Origin: CAXBGS01 sp963975425
Lineage (GTDB): Bacteria > Planctomycetota > Planctomycetia > Pirellulales > Pirellulaceae
Reading direction: 5' to 3'
NCBI GenBank assembly: GCA_963975425.1
Contig: CAXBGS010000007.1
Coordinates: forward strand, 310,001 to 374,000
DNA length: 64,000 nt
The translations under genes were made by a program, and so were the position numbers. Numbering within the stretch: position 1 is the stretch's first letter; the number at the start of each line of letters is the position of its first letter. The notes under the pieces were generated by a model that was not told the origin of the DNA, made no database searches, and was given only the letters and a program-made list of their open reading frames with translations. This document shows positions 33,970 through 42,583 of the stretch, piece by piece.

Positions 33970-34884
33970 CTAGGATTTGTTCAACCAGGTCACGAGCTTC
34001 GCCACTTCGTCTTGGTCACGAACGCCAACGGCTGTAACGCTCCGCGTGCCTTGCTTCCAAGTCGCCGCGATGCTGGAATCGAGATCAACGAGGCAGCAAT
34101 CCTTGTCGCCGCACATCGCCATGCTCTGGCGACGATCGCCAAACCAAGCCGTCTCTTCGTCGTCGTGTTCAAACAGAACCAACGTCGAACCGTCATTCCG
34201 TTTGCAAACCGCTTTCACGCAGGTGCAGCAAGGCATCTTCAACACGCTTGTCGACGCCAACGAATAGCCCTCTGGCAATCCGCCGGAGACGATCGGTCGA
34301 TAACCGACCAACTTCACTGCTCCCTCTGTGTCGACTTTCTCACCGTCGTACTTCGTCAGCAGCATCTGTTCCGCTCCATCCGGATCGCTTGGCAGCTTCT
34401 GCAAATAGTCATCCATTACGCCAGCGAATTCGGCCATGTGCTCACCCGACATTTCGTCGTCATGGGTATGCCTGTCGTTGCCGTGCATCGTCATCGCTCC
34501 ACCGTTGCCAGCCATGTCGTGTTCGTTGTCGCCGCCGTACCAGAGTCCCGCACCCAGCAGCACCAACACGGACGCCGCCATCGACACCAGTCCCGCACCA
34601 TACGGCGACTCGCGAACCCAAACGCTGAACCGTCGCGATAGTGTCACCGGCTCATTGGCTGTCGGAAGCTCACGCTCAATCCGCTGCCAAAGATCGTCCC
34701 GTTTGGCGGGAATAGGAGCCTGCGCAAAAGCCGACCCGAGTGACTCGAACGCACGAAGCTCCGATGCACACGATTCGCACGCCTCAACGTGTTGTGCCAC
34801 AGTTGCCGCTTGTCCAGCCGAAAGCTCGCCGTCGTGATAAGCCGACAGGTATGGCTGCACGGTTTTGCAATCGTTGGTTGACAT
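33970..34884 (-). CDS. Membrane-bound zinc-finger anti-sigma factor with metal-ligand-rich outer domain
   Basis: A 304-residue protein. The N-terminal zf-HC2 anti-sigma domain has the pattern H-x3-C-x2-C (VAQHVEACESCASEL, residues about 27-41). One membrane segment (GLVSMAASVLVLLGAGLWYGG, about 95-115) leads to an extracytoplasmic part. This opens with a Met/His stretch (MTMHGNDRHTHDDEMSGEHM) and later carries KMPCCTCVKAVC and MAMCGDKDCC. No cognate sigma factor is adjacent, which is unusual. It is the first gene of the minus-strand efflux operon, 9 bp before the adaptor. It may sense Cu or similar metals outside and release a sigma factor that activates the operon; that is inference. Confidence 0.8.
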   Translation of the reverse strand: MSTNDCKTVQPYLSAYHDGELSAGQAATVAQHVEACESCASELRAFESLGSAFAQAPIPAKRDDLWQRIERELPTANEPVTLSRRFSVWVRESPYGAGLVSMAASVLVLLGAGLWYGGDNEHDMAGNGGAMTMHGNDRHTHDDEMSGEHMAEFAGVMDDYLQKLPSDPDGAEQMLLTKYDGEKVDTEGAVKLVGYRPIVSGGLPEGYSLASTSVLKMPCCTCVKAVCKRNDGSTLVLFEHDDEETAWFGDRRQSMAMCGDKDCCLVDLDSSIAATWKQGTRSVTAVGVRDQDEVAKLVTWLNKS

Positions 34885-34947
34885 AAGCCACTCGTTCTCT
34901 GCGAGACGTTTCTGCTGTTATGTGTTTTTTGATGCCCCAAGTTGCCG

Positions 34948-35001
34948 TTTCTTCACGCAATTGGGGGAAATAGAAGAATTCTTACGCGCCGCGTGAAGAA
35001 A
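34948..35001. promoter_or_regulatory. 11-bp inverted repeat in divergent promoter region
   Basis: TTTCTTCACGC at 34948-34958 and its perfect reverse complement GCGTGAAGAAA at 34991-35001 are separated by 32 bp. They lie between the divergent anti-sigma/efflux operon and the CPVSG-module genes. It is an operator candidate; a cruciform or terminator is less likely given the 32-bp spacer. Confidence 0.5.
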
Positions 35002-35072
35002 GCGACCGCCCAAGCATCCAAATGCACGTCGATCGAAAACTCCGCCCTCCTGATCCGCGAAGGCAAATCCCC

Positions 35073-35495
35073 ATGCGACTTACGAAATTCATCCCTTTCC
35101 TGCTCGGCGGGATGCTCATTCTCGGCATTTACGGGTGTAACTCGCCCGAATCCGACCCTGTGACGCCCCCCGCGACTCCCGCCAGCGACACGGCCGAGGA
35201 TCACGCAGACCATGACCATGGCGACCACGCCGATCACGATCACGGGGATCATGCCGCCGTCGACGCCGATTCGCCGATGGCCAAGATGATGCCCGGTTTG
35301 AAAGAGCTTTCGCCGGAAGACTACAAGTCCGCCATGGCCCAACACATGTGCCCCGTCAGCGGTGAGATGCTCGGAACGATGGGAGCTCCTGAAAAGGTCG
35401 ATGTGAACGGCAAGTCAGTGTGGATTTGCTGCGACGGCTGCAAAGACAAACTGCTCGCCGACCCAGACAAGTACCTCGCCAAGTTGAATCAGTAG
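35073..35495 (+). CDS. His-rich lipoprotein with a CPVSG...CC..C module
   Basis: 140 residues from the ATG at 35073, placed before a clear lipobox (GGMLILGIYGC); an upstream frame start lacks a signal peptide. A His/Asp-rich stretch follows (DHADHDHGDHADHDHGDH). The C-terminal module runs CPVSGEMLGTMGAPEKV, DVNGKSVWICCDGCKDKL and DPDKYLAKL. The Cys arrangement (C...CC..C) resembles YHS/TRASH-type metal-binding modules. It is probably an outer-leaflet or periplasmic metal chaperone. It is divergently transcribed from the anti-sigma/efflux operon and followed 49 bp later by a gene with two more copies of the module. Confidence 0.82.
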   Translation: MRLTKFIPFLLGGMLILGIYGCNSPESDPVTPPATPASDTAEDHADHDHGDHADHDHGDHAAVDADSPMAKMMPGLKELSPEDYKSAMAQHMCPVSGEMLGTMGAPEKVDVNGKSVWICCDGCKDKLLADPDKYLAKLNQ

Positions 35496-35544
35496 CCCCA
35501 CGTTCATCACCCTGTACCATCACTATTTTCAAAGAACTATATCA

Positions 35545-36438
35545 ATGAAACTTCGCATTCTCACTGCAATTGTCGCGGCCACACTGTTCGCGTCGCCCCA
35601 ACTCGCGACCGCGCAGGACGTCCACTCCGGACACGACCACGCGGCACACAACCACGCTGGCCACAGCCACGCCACTGCGGCAACTGGCCCTCACGGTGGC
35701 ACTGTGCAAACCGTTGGCGACCGCCGAGTCGAAACGGTGATCGCCGACAAAGGCATCATGTTCATGATCCTTGGCAAGAACGACCAACCGATCGCCCCGC
35801 CCGACGCGAGCGGCACGCTGAAACTGCGAGTTGGTGACAGCGAGAAGGAATACACCTACCAACTCAAAACGCTCAAGAATCTCGCGATTGGAGTCGGCGT
35901 CGACCTTTCCAAAGTCGTTGATCGACCGTTGCACATGAACGTCGAGATCACCAACATCGGAAACCAGCCTCTGGTATTCCACGCGATGGGCAAACTCGCC
36001 AGCGGTAAGCTCTCTGATGAACTCCTCATCAGCCTCCAAGCCACATGCCCCGTCAGCGGCCAACCGCTCGGCAGCATGGGAAAGCCACCCAAGGTCACGA
36101 TCGGTGACAAGTCACTCTTCGTCTGCTGTGCCGGCTGTACCAAGAAAGTCGAAGCCTCACCCGACCAGTACCTCACCAAGTACTACACCGCCAAAGGCGA
36201 ACAAGTCCGCGAGGGCGTTTTCAAATCGACGCTTGCCGATGCTGCCGCAATCGCCGCACAGAAAACCTGTCCCGTCATGGACGAACCACTTGGTGGCATG
36301 GGCGTCCCAGGCAAGGTCAATGTCAACGGAAAAGCCGTCTACATCTGCTGCCCCGGCTGCGCCAAAAAGCTAGCCGCCAAACCAGACAAGTACCTCGCGG
36401 CCCTCAAAGCCAAGGGAATCACTCCACCAGCGTTTTGA
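35545..36438 (+). CDS. Secreted His-rich protein with two CPV...CC..C modules
   Basis: A 297-residue protein. Signal peptide 1-23 (ending LATA). A His-rich segment (HSGHDHAAHNHAGHSHA) is followed by a beta domain of about 100 residues. Two copies of the Cys module follow: CPVSGQPLGSMGKPPKV / LFVCCAGCTKKV / SPDQYLTKY, and CPVMDEPLGGMGVPGKV / VYICCPGCAKKL / KPDKYLAAL. The same module is at the C-terminus of the preceding lipoprotein, so the two genes arose by module duplication. Periplasmic metal (probably Cu or Zn) binding is likely. The family as a whole is unnamed to me. Confidence 0.82.
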   Translation: MKLRILTAIVAATLFASPQLATAQDVHSGHDHAAHNHAGHSHATAATGPHGGTVQTVGDRRVETVIADKGIMFMILGKNDQPIAPPDASGTLKLRVGDSEKEYTYQLKTLKNLAIGVGVDLSKVVDRPLHMNVEITNIGNQPLVFHAMGKLASGKLSDELLISLQATCPVSGQPLGSMGKPPKVTIGDKSLFVCCAGCTKKVEASPDQYLTKYYTAKGEQVREGVFKSTLADAAAIAAQKTCPVMDEPLGGMGVPGKVNVNGKAVYICCPGCAKKLAAKPDKYLAALKAKGITPPAF

Positions 36439-36470
36439 TGTTGAACGCCCGAGACCGGATCACCGAAAAC

Positions 36471-37679
36471 TTAAGAGGGCCACTCGCCTTCTTGTGTAAA
36501 GTCCATGCATTGCTTTATGCCGAACGCCTGCCACATTTCATCAAATAGTGGGCGAAGTATGTTGGCGAGAAGCGAACGGTCATCGGGGATCGGCTCGTCA
36601 ATCAGCTGTTCGGAGAATGTGATTTGGTTCGTTTTGATTGTGACCGTGTCGATGAAATGTCGGAACCGTTCCGGTAGGTAAATTTGACAAGGTGCGACAT
36701 TCAAGAGCGATACGAAGATGACATAGGGCGGATCGACGTCGAGATGACGGTAGAGATTCCGCAACTTTATGAGCGTGGTTAGCAGGTCGTTGCATAGGTG
36801 CGTAGCGGAAAAATCACTCGACTCGCCGCTGTTCTTAACGTGTACGGATGATGAAACAAATTCAACGGCACCGTTTCGGAACAATTGTCCATAGATTCGT
36901 GCCCGATCAGCTTCGCTGGTCGCTGTGTACTTCGCGTAACCGTCTAAGTTAATTCGCTCCAGTCCGTCCCTTCCAAACGGAGCGAAGTTCAGCGATTGGG
37001 GGTGCTCGATGTCTCGAGGATCAATTTTGTGCGAACCGAGCATCGCTGAAATTGGGACGAAATGAACTACAGCGATCGGGCCGTCGATCAATGAAATCGA
37101 GGCAGCGTCGTCAAGCAGTTTCGTCAGCCGGTCAAGAACGAAAGCTCGAAGCATCTCCGGTAGTTTTGCCGACTGGACGAAAGCCGTTCGGATCTCGCCG
37201 ACATCGAGTTGGTGCTTTCCAGCGCTCGTCCGTCCGTAAAATCGTGAACTTCCTTTGAAAGTCACCATGTGTGGTTTCTGAAAGCTATCTGGGATGCGGA
37301 CGAGTATCGCTGGGCCTTCATCACCGCCCTCGATCTCGACAACGTCTAGACCGACGATTCTGGGTGCGACGCCGTGAAGCACCATCTCCTTTAGCCGCAG
37401 CGTTTCGGCGTCTGTCGAGATCTCCTTTAGCCCCGTAAATTCTGACGCTGCGCCAGTGGTCTTTCCATCTGCATCACGTTCACCCCTCATCCCGTACACC
37501 ATATCGCCACCGGATGTGTTGGCGAATGAGGTGATATCAGCGAGAAACTCTTTGCGATCAGAGTCCCCGCGTCCTGGCAATGATTCTTTAAATTCAAGGG
37601 TCCGTCCCTCCTTCACTCCTTCGGAAACGATTGTTCGCAAATCGTCACCAGAAATTGCGTCAATGCGTTTCGGAATCAT
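36471..37679 (-). CDS. AlbA_2 / Schlafen-type putative DNA-binding protein
   Basis: A 402-residue protein. The N-terminal 150 residues match the AlbA_2 (Schlafen-like) domain: EGRTLEFKESLP, then EFLADITSFANTSGGDMVYGM, and a later FYGRTSAGKHQL. The C-terminal 250 residues carry no motif I recognise. Bacterial AlbA_2 proteins occur as transcriptional regulators and in defence or mobile-element contexts; the biochemical role here is unknown. It is a single gene, convergent with the CPV-module genes, with a 32-bp gap. It lies just left of the accessory island. Confidence 0.8.
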   Translation of the reverse strand: MIPKRIDAISGDDLRTIVSEGVKEGRTLEFKESLPGRGDSDRKEFLADITSFANTSGGDMVYGMRGERDADGKTTGAASEFTGLKEISTDAETLRLKEMVLHGVAPRIVGLDVVEIEGGDEGPAILVRIPDSFQKPHMVTFKGSSRFYGRTSAGKHQLDVGEIRTAFVQSAKLPEMLRAFVLDRLTKLLDDAASISLIDGPIAVVHFVPISAMLGSHKIDPRDIEHPQSLNFAPFGRDGLERINLDGYAKYTATSEADRARIYGQLFRNGAVEFVSSSVHVKNSGESSDFSATHLCNDLLTTLIKLRNLYRHLDVDPPYVIFVSLLNVAPCQIYLPERFRHFIDTVTIKTNQITFSEQLIDEPIPDDRSLLANILRPLFDEMWQAFGIKQCMDFTQEGEWPS

Positions 37680-38770
37680 TGTTCTTTTGTTCCTAAGTTC
37701 AACTTAGTTGGGCTCGTTGTCGGTAGCCTTATCCTAAGACAGGATAGCGTTTGACATTCGATTGGCGAAGAACGAGGCGAGGCAAAATAATGGATCCGAA
37801 CTGGGAGACAATCAGAACGTAGTGGCCGACCTACGGCATTGACCAGCAGGATGAATTCTTGGTCGATGCGTCGGCGTGCTGTTTCGCGGGAGACAGGAAG
37901 CACGAGATTGCCGTTTACTCGTTTGATCGTTGCACACGTCGGGCAATGATCGACGCGACGGCGACCTATCCACTGTGCCTGCAGTTTGGAATTCACTTTC
38001 CATCGTTCACGTCAGGCGAAGAAAGGCGATTGGACATCTGCGAACGCGATTCTCTGGTGACCCGACTGGATTGGTCGAACCAGTGCAACTAATGGCTGTG
38101 CTCTCAACGAACAACGGGCCGTTTTTTTGGCGAGAACTTCACCGCGCGATGGAGGAGCGAGACCAAGTTGTTCTGTGTGGAAACGAAGATGATCACGAAG
38201 TCTGGTACGACAGCAAGATTGAGGACGTAATGGATGCTTTTTGCATCATCGACAAACGGCCAACGCCGGACTTCGTTCCGATGTAAGCGTCCAAGTGATG
38301 TTCGGTATCTGGGGCGCAACCGCATCGAGAACGAGTGATCCTGCGAGAGGATCTCCGGCGTGTCGCCCCGTCAATCTTTAAGGGACAACTTGGATGGACC
38401 GTTCCGGATAAGGGCTTTTCAATCAAGCCGGGTCGAACCAGCCTTCAATTGGCAGTACTTCGTCGCGGTGAGGCAACCCAGCCGTGAATAGTTCACTCAT
38501 CGTTTGGTGCGACGGCCGTACAGCGGAGACTGCTTCCAAGGGCAGCGGCACGTCCACTCACGTTCTGCAGATGCCGTGCGCGTGTATCTCTCATCGCTTA
38601 CACGCTTTCGATATTCCGTCACCCGTTCGTCATCCCTGTTTGGGGGTGCTCGGAAAAGGAAGTACTTCTAACGGTCGATAAAGAGTGATAACGGTTGCAC
38701 AAGCGCAAACAGGGATATAGGATCGCGGAATCTTCGTCAAACACGGTGTTTTTGAAGTTTTCCGGGCTAG
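37680..38770. other. 1.1-kb region without a confident gene
   Basis: Several short overlapping frames occur on both strands, none with a recognisable domain; the best candidate is 38091-38286. Composition and scattered short frames suggest decayed coding DNA next to the island boundary. The initiator-tRNA fragment starts at 38771. Confidence 0.5.
38091..38286 (+). CDS. Small hypothetical protein (uncertain)
   Basis: 64 residues starting MAVLSTNNGPFFWRELH and ending DKRPTPDFVPM. The frame has ordinary charged composition (EERDQVVLCGNEDDHEVW) that looks coding. It may be part of a longer frame starting at 37930. No family is recognised, and it could be a remnant. Confidence 0.3.
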
Positions 38771-38813
38771 CCTCATAACCTCGAGGTCGTCGGTTCGAAT
38801 CCGGCTCCCGCAA
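38771..38813 (+). other. 3' fragment of initiator tRNA-Met (attachment-site scar)
   Basis: From the anticodon loop (CTCATAA) to the discriminator base the sequence matches a bacterial initiator tRNA: GAGGTCGTCGG, TTCGAAT, CCGGC, then acceptor strand TCCCGCA and A. The 5' half is absent: the preceding bases do not pair with the anticodon stem or acceptor. Fragments starting at the anticodon loop are typical scars of integration into a tRNA gene. It contains TCATAACCTCGAGGTC at 38773-38788. Confidence 0.75.
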
Positions 38814-38820
38814 CTTCTCT

Positions 38821-38836
38821 TCATAACCTTGAGGTC
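38821..38836 (+). repeat. Attachment-like core, second direct copy
   Basis: TCATAACCTTGAGGTC, one mismatch to the core in the tRNA fragment 48 bp upstream, in direct orientation. The same core occurs inverted at 39063-39078, 42402-42417 and 54015-54030. Confidence 0.6.
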
Positions 38837-38850
38837 TTAAACGACCCTGG

Positions 38851-39122
38851 GGTTAACGAACAGGCCGATCAATTGGTTAACCAGTTGATCGGCTTTTTTC
38901 GTTTTGACGCCGCGATTTGCGTCGTTTTTCGCTAGGGGAGCACTTCAAAATTTATTTTTGGATCTCTCGCCGAGACAACGACTCGCGAGTACTACGTAGT
39001 GCTACGCAAACCCCGTTTCGGGCCGACTCGACGCAAAGGTCTCGCGTGTCTCTGTACTATTTGACCTCCAGGTTATGACCCTCCCGAGTGCTATCGGGCA
39101 TTTTTTGGTCAACGTTCTCGAG
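38851..39122. repeat. Island boundary block 1
   Basis: It starts GGTTAACGAACAGGCCGA, includes a strong terminator, and ends with a stretch shared with blocks 2 and 3: AAAGGTCTCGCGTGTCTCTG, then the inverted att-like core (39063-39078), then GAGTGCTATCGGG. Its right part overlaps the 3' end of the recombinase gene. Confidence 0.65.
38864..38899 (+). terminator. Rho-independent terminator
   Basis: Stem GCCGATCAA...TTGATCGGC with near-continuous pairing of the inner TGGTTAACCA, followed by six T. It is placed as expected downstream of a tRNA gene. Related terminators lie at 42214-42250 and 53826-53862. Confidence 0.85.
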
Positions 39123-40370
39123 GGGGGCATCAAAAAACTCTTCAACGTTCTCCTGGGCCATGATGGCGACCTCTCCGGAGGCGTAGTCGAAAACAACTTT
39201 CGCGATCACATCAGGCAGATGCCGCTGCTGTTTTGATTCCGGTAGCTCTCGCCATTGACGTTGGAAACTCGCGGAAAGACCGAACTCAGCGTCGTCTGGG
39301 TCAGCCAGCGCATCACAAACAAATCGCTCGAGTCTGTGCTGACCGATACCAACTTTGGGACATGGTGGCTTCCCGCCAGCGCTGGAGCGGCAACGGTACG
39401 AGAGATAACGGATCGTTCCTTTGTGTGACACACTGGTCGTCATCGGGCGATTGCATTGGCCGCAGAAGAGCCGCCCCAGTAAATTCACTCGGTAAGGATT
39501 CTTCGCAGGCTTGCGCTCTTTCGTTTTCGCTTTACGCGTGTTTCGTGACGACAAGTGAGCTTGAACTGCGTCAAAGAGATCAGAATTCGCGATGGGTTCA
39601 TGTTCACCCGGAAGCCACCCATCCCGCGAGCGAATCTGGCCGGTGTAGGTCGCGTTTTTTAGCAGCTTCACAATACGGCGAGGCGTCCAGGTGCCTGTCT
39701 CACCATTTTGATCGAGCCAGTTTTGTTCGTTGGCAAACTTAGCGAGTACGCTTGGACGCACGCCTCTTGCGGCTCGCGCAAAGAACTCGCGAACAACCAT
39801 TGCTTGGCTGGGATGAACGACAAGCTTCTTCGTTTCGGGATCAGACAGATAGCCAAATGGAACCCGGCCTGCGACTCGCTTGCCTTGACGTTTCAATGCT
39901 GCTCGCATGTCAGCAGTCCGTTCGCGAGTCAAATCCTGTTGAAACTCGCTAGCCGCTGCGACGATGTTGGTCATCAGTCGACTGACTGGAGTATCGCTGT
40001 AACTGGGATCATTGACGACGACGAGTTCAACAGCGTTGGCCTCGAACAGCTCCAGTAGGATTTGCAAATGAGTCAGACGGCGCGTTAGACGGTCGATTCC
40101 GTAAACAATGAGACGGTCGATCTCTCTGTCATTGATGGCTGCAATCAACTTTTGGAGCTCAGGTCGCTCAAGCGTTTCGCTCGAAACTCCCTCATCTTTG
40201 AAGATCCCAGTCACATCCCAATTCCGCGTTCTCGCGGCGTCCAGACACATATCGACTTGGGCATCACACGAACTCATGTCTCCTTCGCGTATTCGAGACT
40301 GCCGAGCGTAGACCGCAGTTGCAGGTTGCTGCTGACTACCAGTGGCTGATTGATTCGACGACGCCTTCAT
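39057..40370 (-). CDS. Large serine recombinase
   Basis: 437 residues from the ATG at 40370; a longer frame to 40571 would overlap AbiEii and adds non-family sequence. The N-terminal resolvase domain has AVYARQSRIREGDMSSCDAQ (catalytic Ser in ARQS), then VIFKDEG-like GIFKDEGVSSETLERPE and IVYGIDRLTRRLTHL. The central recombinase domain has AGRVPFGYLSDP, and a zinc ribbon follows (FCGQCNRPM...YRCRSSAGGKPPC). It is shorter than phage integrases, closer to transposon or ICE types. The last codons encode GHNLEVK and contain the inverted att-like core, so the attachment site lies in the 3' end of the gene. It is 10 bp downstream of AbiEii and probably moves the toxin-antitoxin genes. Confidence 0.9.
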   Translation of the reverse strand: MKASSNQSATGSQQQPATAVYARQSRIREGDMSSCDAQVDMCLDAARTRNWDVTGIFKDEGVSSETLERPELQKLIAAINDREIDRLIVYGIDRLTRRLTHLQILLELFEANAVELVVVNDPSYSDTPVSRLMTNIVAAASEFQQDLTRERTADMRAALKRQGKRVAGRVPFGYLSDPETKKLVVHPSQAMVVREFFARAARGVRPSVLAKFANEQNWLDQNGETGTWTPRRIVKLLKNATYTGQIRSRDGWLPGEHEPIANSDLFDAVQAHLSSRNTRKAKTKERKPAKNPYRVNLLGRLFCGQCNRPMTTSVSHKGTIRYLSYRCRSSAGGKPPCPKVGIGQHRLERFVCDALADPDDAEFGLSASFQRQWRELPESKQQRHLPDVIAKVVFDYASGEVAIMAQENVEEFFDAPLENVDQKMPDSTREGHNLEVK

Positions 40371-40380
40371 TGATTGCACC

Positions 40381-41289
40381 CTATTCGCTGGACCAAGGTC
40401 CAGGCGCCCGCCACTCGCCAGCAGCGTCTTTGTTTCGCGCAATCCCGTCTGCGATTGGAAGTAAAAAAACTCTAAGTTCTTCCACGACATCAGCGAGCGA
40501 CGTGACCGGCGTCGGCAGTTTTGACTTTCGCAAGAAACCCGACCATTGGGCTTGTTTGTTCCTGTCTTCAAAGAAGACAGGAGTCAACCCGATCGGCTCG
40601 GTTTGAATCTTGGTCTCGCGATTCGCAAAAGTCTTTTTGATCGCTGTGGATAGAGTGTTTCCGTCGAAATCAAACTGCCTCGATAGAATCAGGATGTCAT
40701 AAAAGTCTTTCATGCGACTATTGAGTTGGCCAAGTTGGGTCATTGCTTCAAACTTCTCGGCAATCACGCTCTCCCGCGGATAGCCAGATAGCTCGGCTGT
40801 TTCAAAGTCCAGCATGCCTGGGTAAACGATTGCAGTCGCACTCGGATGAATCACATCACCAAACGCGATGTCAATCTGCATTGGTATGCGCGCGTTCTGA
40901 ATCGTTGCGACGAATGTAACACGAACGCCCTCGTAGTCTGCATCTTCTTTGATGACGATGCCCTTGACCGTCTCGGGGAGAAAGACAATTCCATCCTCTG
41001 CTACTGATTGCTCACAAACCGATCGCATCATCTCGGTCATTGAATCAACCGAGTTTTCAGCATGTGCAAGCAGGTCGATATCACGAGTCGCCCTTGACTG
41101 CGGTGCTCCCCACACAGCAAACATCAACGCGCCCTTTAGCACAAATCGATCTGCGTGCGGGGATTGTGAAAGCCGAAATAGGAAACGCTCCATCGCAAAA
41201 TACGTGAGCAATTCTTGAAAAGGACGTCCGCTTTGCTTGGACTGATTCATCAAGCGACCGCGAACCGACGCAGCCATATCGCGTGTCAT
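40381..41289 (-). CDS. abiEii: AbiEii-type nucleotidyltransferase toxin
   Basis: A 302-residue protein. The nucleotidyltransferase motif is clear: FVLKGALMFAVWG followed by RATRDIDLLA (G-S-like and DxD elements). DIAFGDVIHP and PRESVIAEKFEAM are the conserved second and third blocks of the AbiEii family. In characterised type IV systems the toxin transfers nucleotides to target RNA or arrests growth and can give phage resistance. It overlaps the antitoxin gene by 4 bp (41286-41289, ATGA). It is followed by the recombinase. Confidence 0.9.
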   Translation of the reverse strand: MTRDMAASVRGRLMNQSKQSGRPFQELLTYFAMERFLFRLSQSPHADRFVLKGALMFAVWGAPQSRATRDIDLLAHAENSVDSMTEMMRSVCEQSVAEDGIVFLPETVKGIVIKEDADYEGVRVTFVATIQNARIPMQIDIAFGDVIHPSATAIVYPGMLDFETAELSGYPRESVIAEKFEAMTQLGQLNSRMKDFYDILILSRQFDFDGNTLSTAIKKTFANRETKIQTEPIGLTPVFFEDRNKQAQWSGFLRKSKLPTPVTSLADVVEELRVFLLPIADGIARNKDAAGEWRAPGPWSSE

Positions 41290-41909
41290 ACAAGTGCCTC
41301 CAGATAGGGGCGGATCGCTGAAGCAGCACGTAGTTGTTTCGCGTATTCCATGATCAGATCAACATTTCGATTCTGCTGCGATCGATACGCTTTCACTGAT
41401 TCAACCACTACATCGATACCGACTTCATTGCGCCGACAGAAGCAATCTACAATCGTTTTTTCACGGCAATAGATTCGAACATCGATGTCATCAACGCGGT
41501 GCTTTTCGATTCCAATGCGATAGGCAACATCTCGCAGCCTTGCGACTCGAATCGGAGGATAAGTGAGCCGCGGCGGTTCGCTATTCCTTGGTACGGCGAT
41601 CCATACTTCATGTGGAATTTGCGTGGTCAGCTCGTGAAAGGCTAGCGCTGATAGAAGGTAAATGACTCCGTGCGGAACCTTCTGTGCGACCGTGACAAGG
41701 TCGGGCGACCCCAGCGGTGGCATGTCTGCGAGTCGGTAAAGACCACGGGCGAGCTGCTCGAGTCGTCCCGTGTCTCTCAGTGAATAGAGCGCGTTTCTAG
41801 AGATGCCCAGACGGATCGCATCAGCCATCCGAATCATGCCACCATGCTGGCGGATGATGATCGCGGCTCGGTCAGGAGCCGATAGCTGCTTGGGATTAGG
41901 CTTGTTCAC
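41286..41909 (-). CDS. abiEi: AbiEi-type antitoxin / transcriptional regulator
   Basis: A 207-residue protein. An N-terminal winged-helix 'AbiEi antitoxin' domain (GGMIRMADAIRLGISRNALYSLRDTGRLEQLARGLYRLA, read across residues 24-63) precedes the C-terminal part with EKTIVDCFCRRNEVG. AbiEi proteins repress their own operon and counter the nucleotidyltransferase toxin. It is translationally coupled to AbiEii. Its upstream region (41910-42145) shows no further gene. Confidence 0.9.
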   Translation of the reverse strand: MNKPNPKQLSAPDRAAIIIRQHGGMIRMADAIRLGISRNALYSLRDTGRLEQLARGLYRLADMPPLGSPDLVTVAQKVPHGVIYLLSALAFHELTTQIPHEVWIAVPRNSEPPRLTYPPIRVARLRDVAYRIGIEKHRVDDIDVRIYCREKTIVDCFCRRNEVGIDVVVESVKAYRSQQNRNVDLIMEYAKQLRAASAIRPYLEALV

Positions 41910-42145
41910 AAAAAACCGCCCGAAAGTAAAACCAGGAGGTGTTATGTACCACGCCCGTTCATCCGAGTCAAATCAAAACGAAGGAGCACTGGCTGTCAGA
42001 ATTGCCGATCAAGTGCCCGGTTTATGTTTCGAGTTCGTTCCGCAGTAGCGAACCGAACGGGCGAAAAGTCTGGAGTGACAGAAAATGCCTTAAGGGTCGC
42101 AGGTGGCACCCTAGATGTGCTTTTCGGGTAATCATGAGGTCATAA
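41910..42145. other. Non-coding leader of the AbiE operon
   Basis: No convincing gene. The promoter of abiEi should lie here on the minus strand; no clear hexamers were identified. Confidence 0.4.
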
Positions 42146-42505
42146 CATGTCGGCCCGAATTGCAACTTCAATTCGGCATGTTGGTTTAATCCGACCGCCG
42201 GGTTAACGAACAAGCCGACGTTGGTCTACATGACTGACGCCGGCTTTTTTCGTGCTTTACCGCAGTGCTGGCAAGAACTTACGTCATCGCTCGATTGGCA
42301 GAGATCTCTCGGGGTGTCTCTGGAAAAGTACTATCCGACCGCCGGCGAAACGGTCTCTGGGGCGATCTTGGGCAAAGGTCTCTCGTGTCTCTGTACTATT
42401 TGACCTCCAGGTTATGAAGTCCCGGAGTGCTATCGGATAAAAGTGGTCAACGTTCCTAGAACCGACCTAGCGGGAGACGCCTGGTACAGAACCATTTTCC
42501 TGGAT
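42146..42505. repeat. Island boundary block 2
   Basis: About 360 bp, roughly 80% identical to block 3 (53756-54117) along its full length and sharing its terminator and right part with block 1. It opens with a hairpin (CGAATTG...CAATTCG), then GTTAACGAACAAGCCGACG, a terminator, AAAGGTCTCTCGTGTCTCTG and the inverted core at 42402-42417. The right part is a decayed copy of the 3' end of the recombinase gene. Confidence 0.75.
42214..42250 (+). terminator. Rho-independent terminator in block 2
   Basis: Stem GCCGACGTTGGTC / GACTGACGCCGGC with loop TACAT, followed by six T. Confidence 0.75.
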
Positions 42506-42583
42506 TTACCAAACCTCCTCTCGTTCTCGTAATATTCAATATGGAATCGGGCGACGCCATCACTTTTTCGAGGTAAATCACTC

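Noticed and set aside
38619..38824. 64-residue minus frames across the tRNA fragment (MREPDSNRRPRGYEA type)
   Set aside because: Such peptides are a common artefact of translating tRNA sequence.
40381..40571. Longer recombinase N-terminus starting at 40571
   Set aside because: It would overlap the AbiEii gene by almost 200 bp and lacks family similarity; the ATG at 40370 precedes the resolvase domain directly.
42131..42150. GAGGTCATAACATGTCGG as a further att-like core
   Set aside because: Only part of the core matches and the order of its halves differs; likely chance or too decayed to use.
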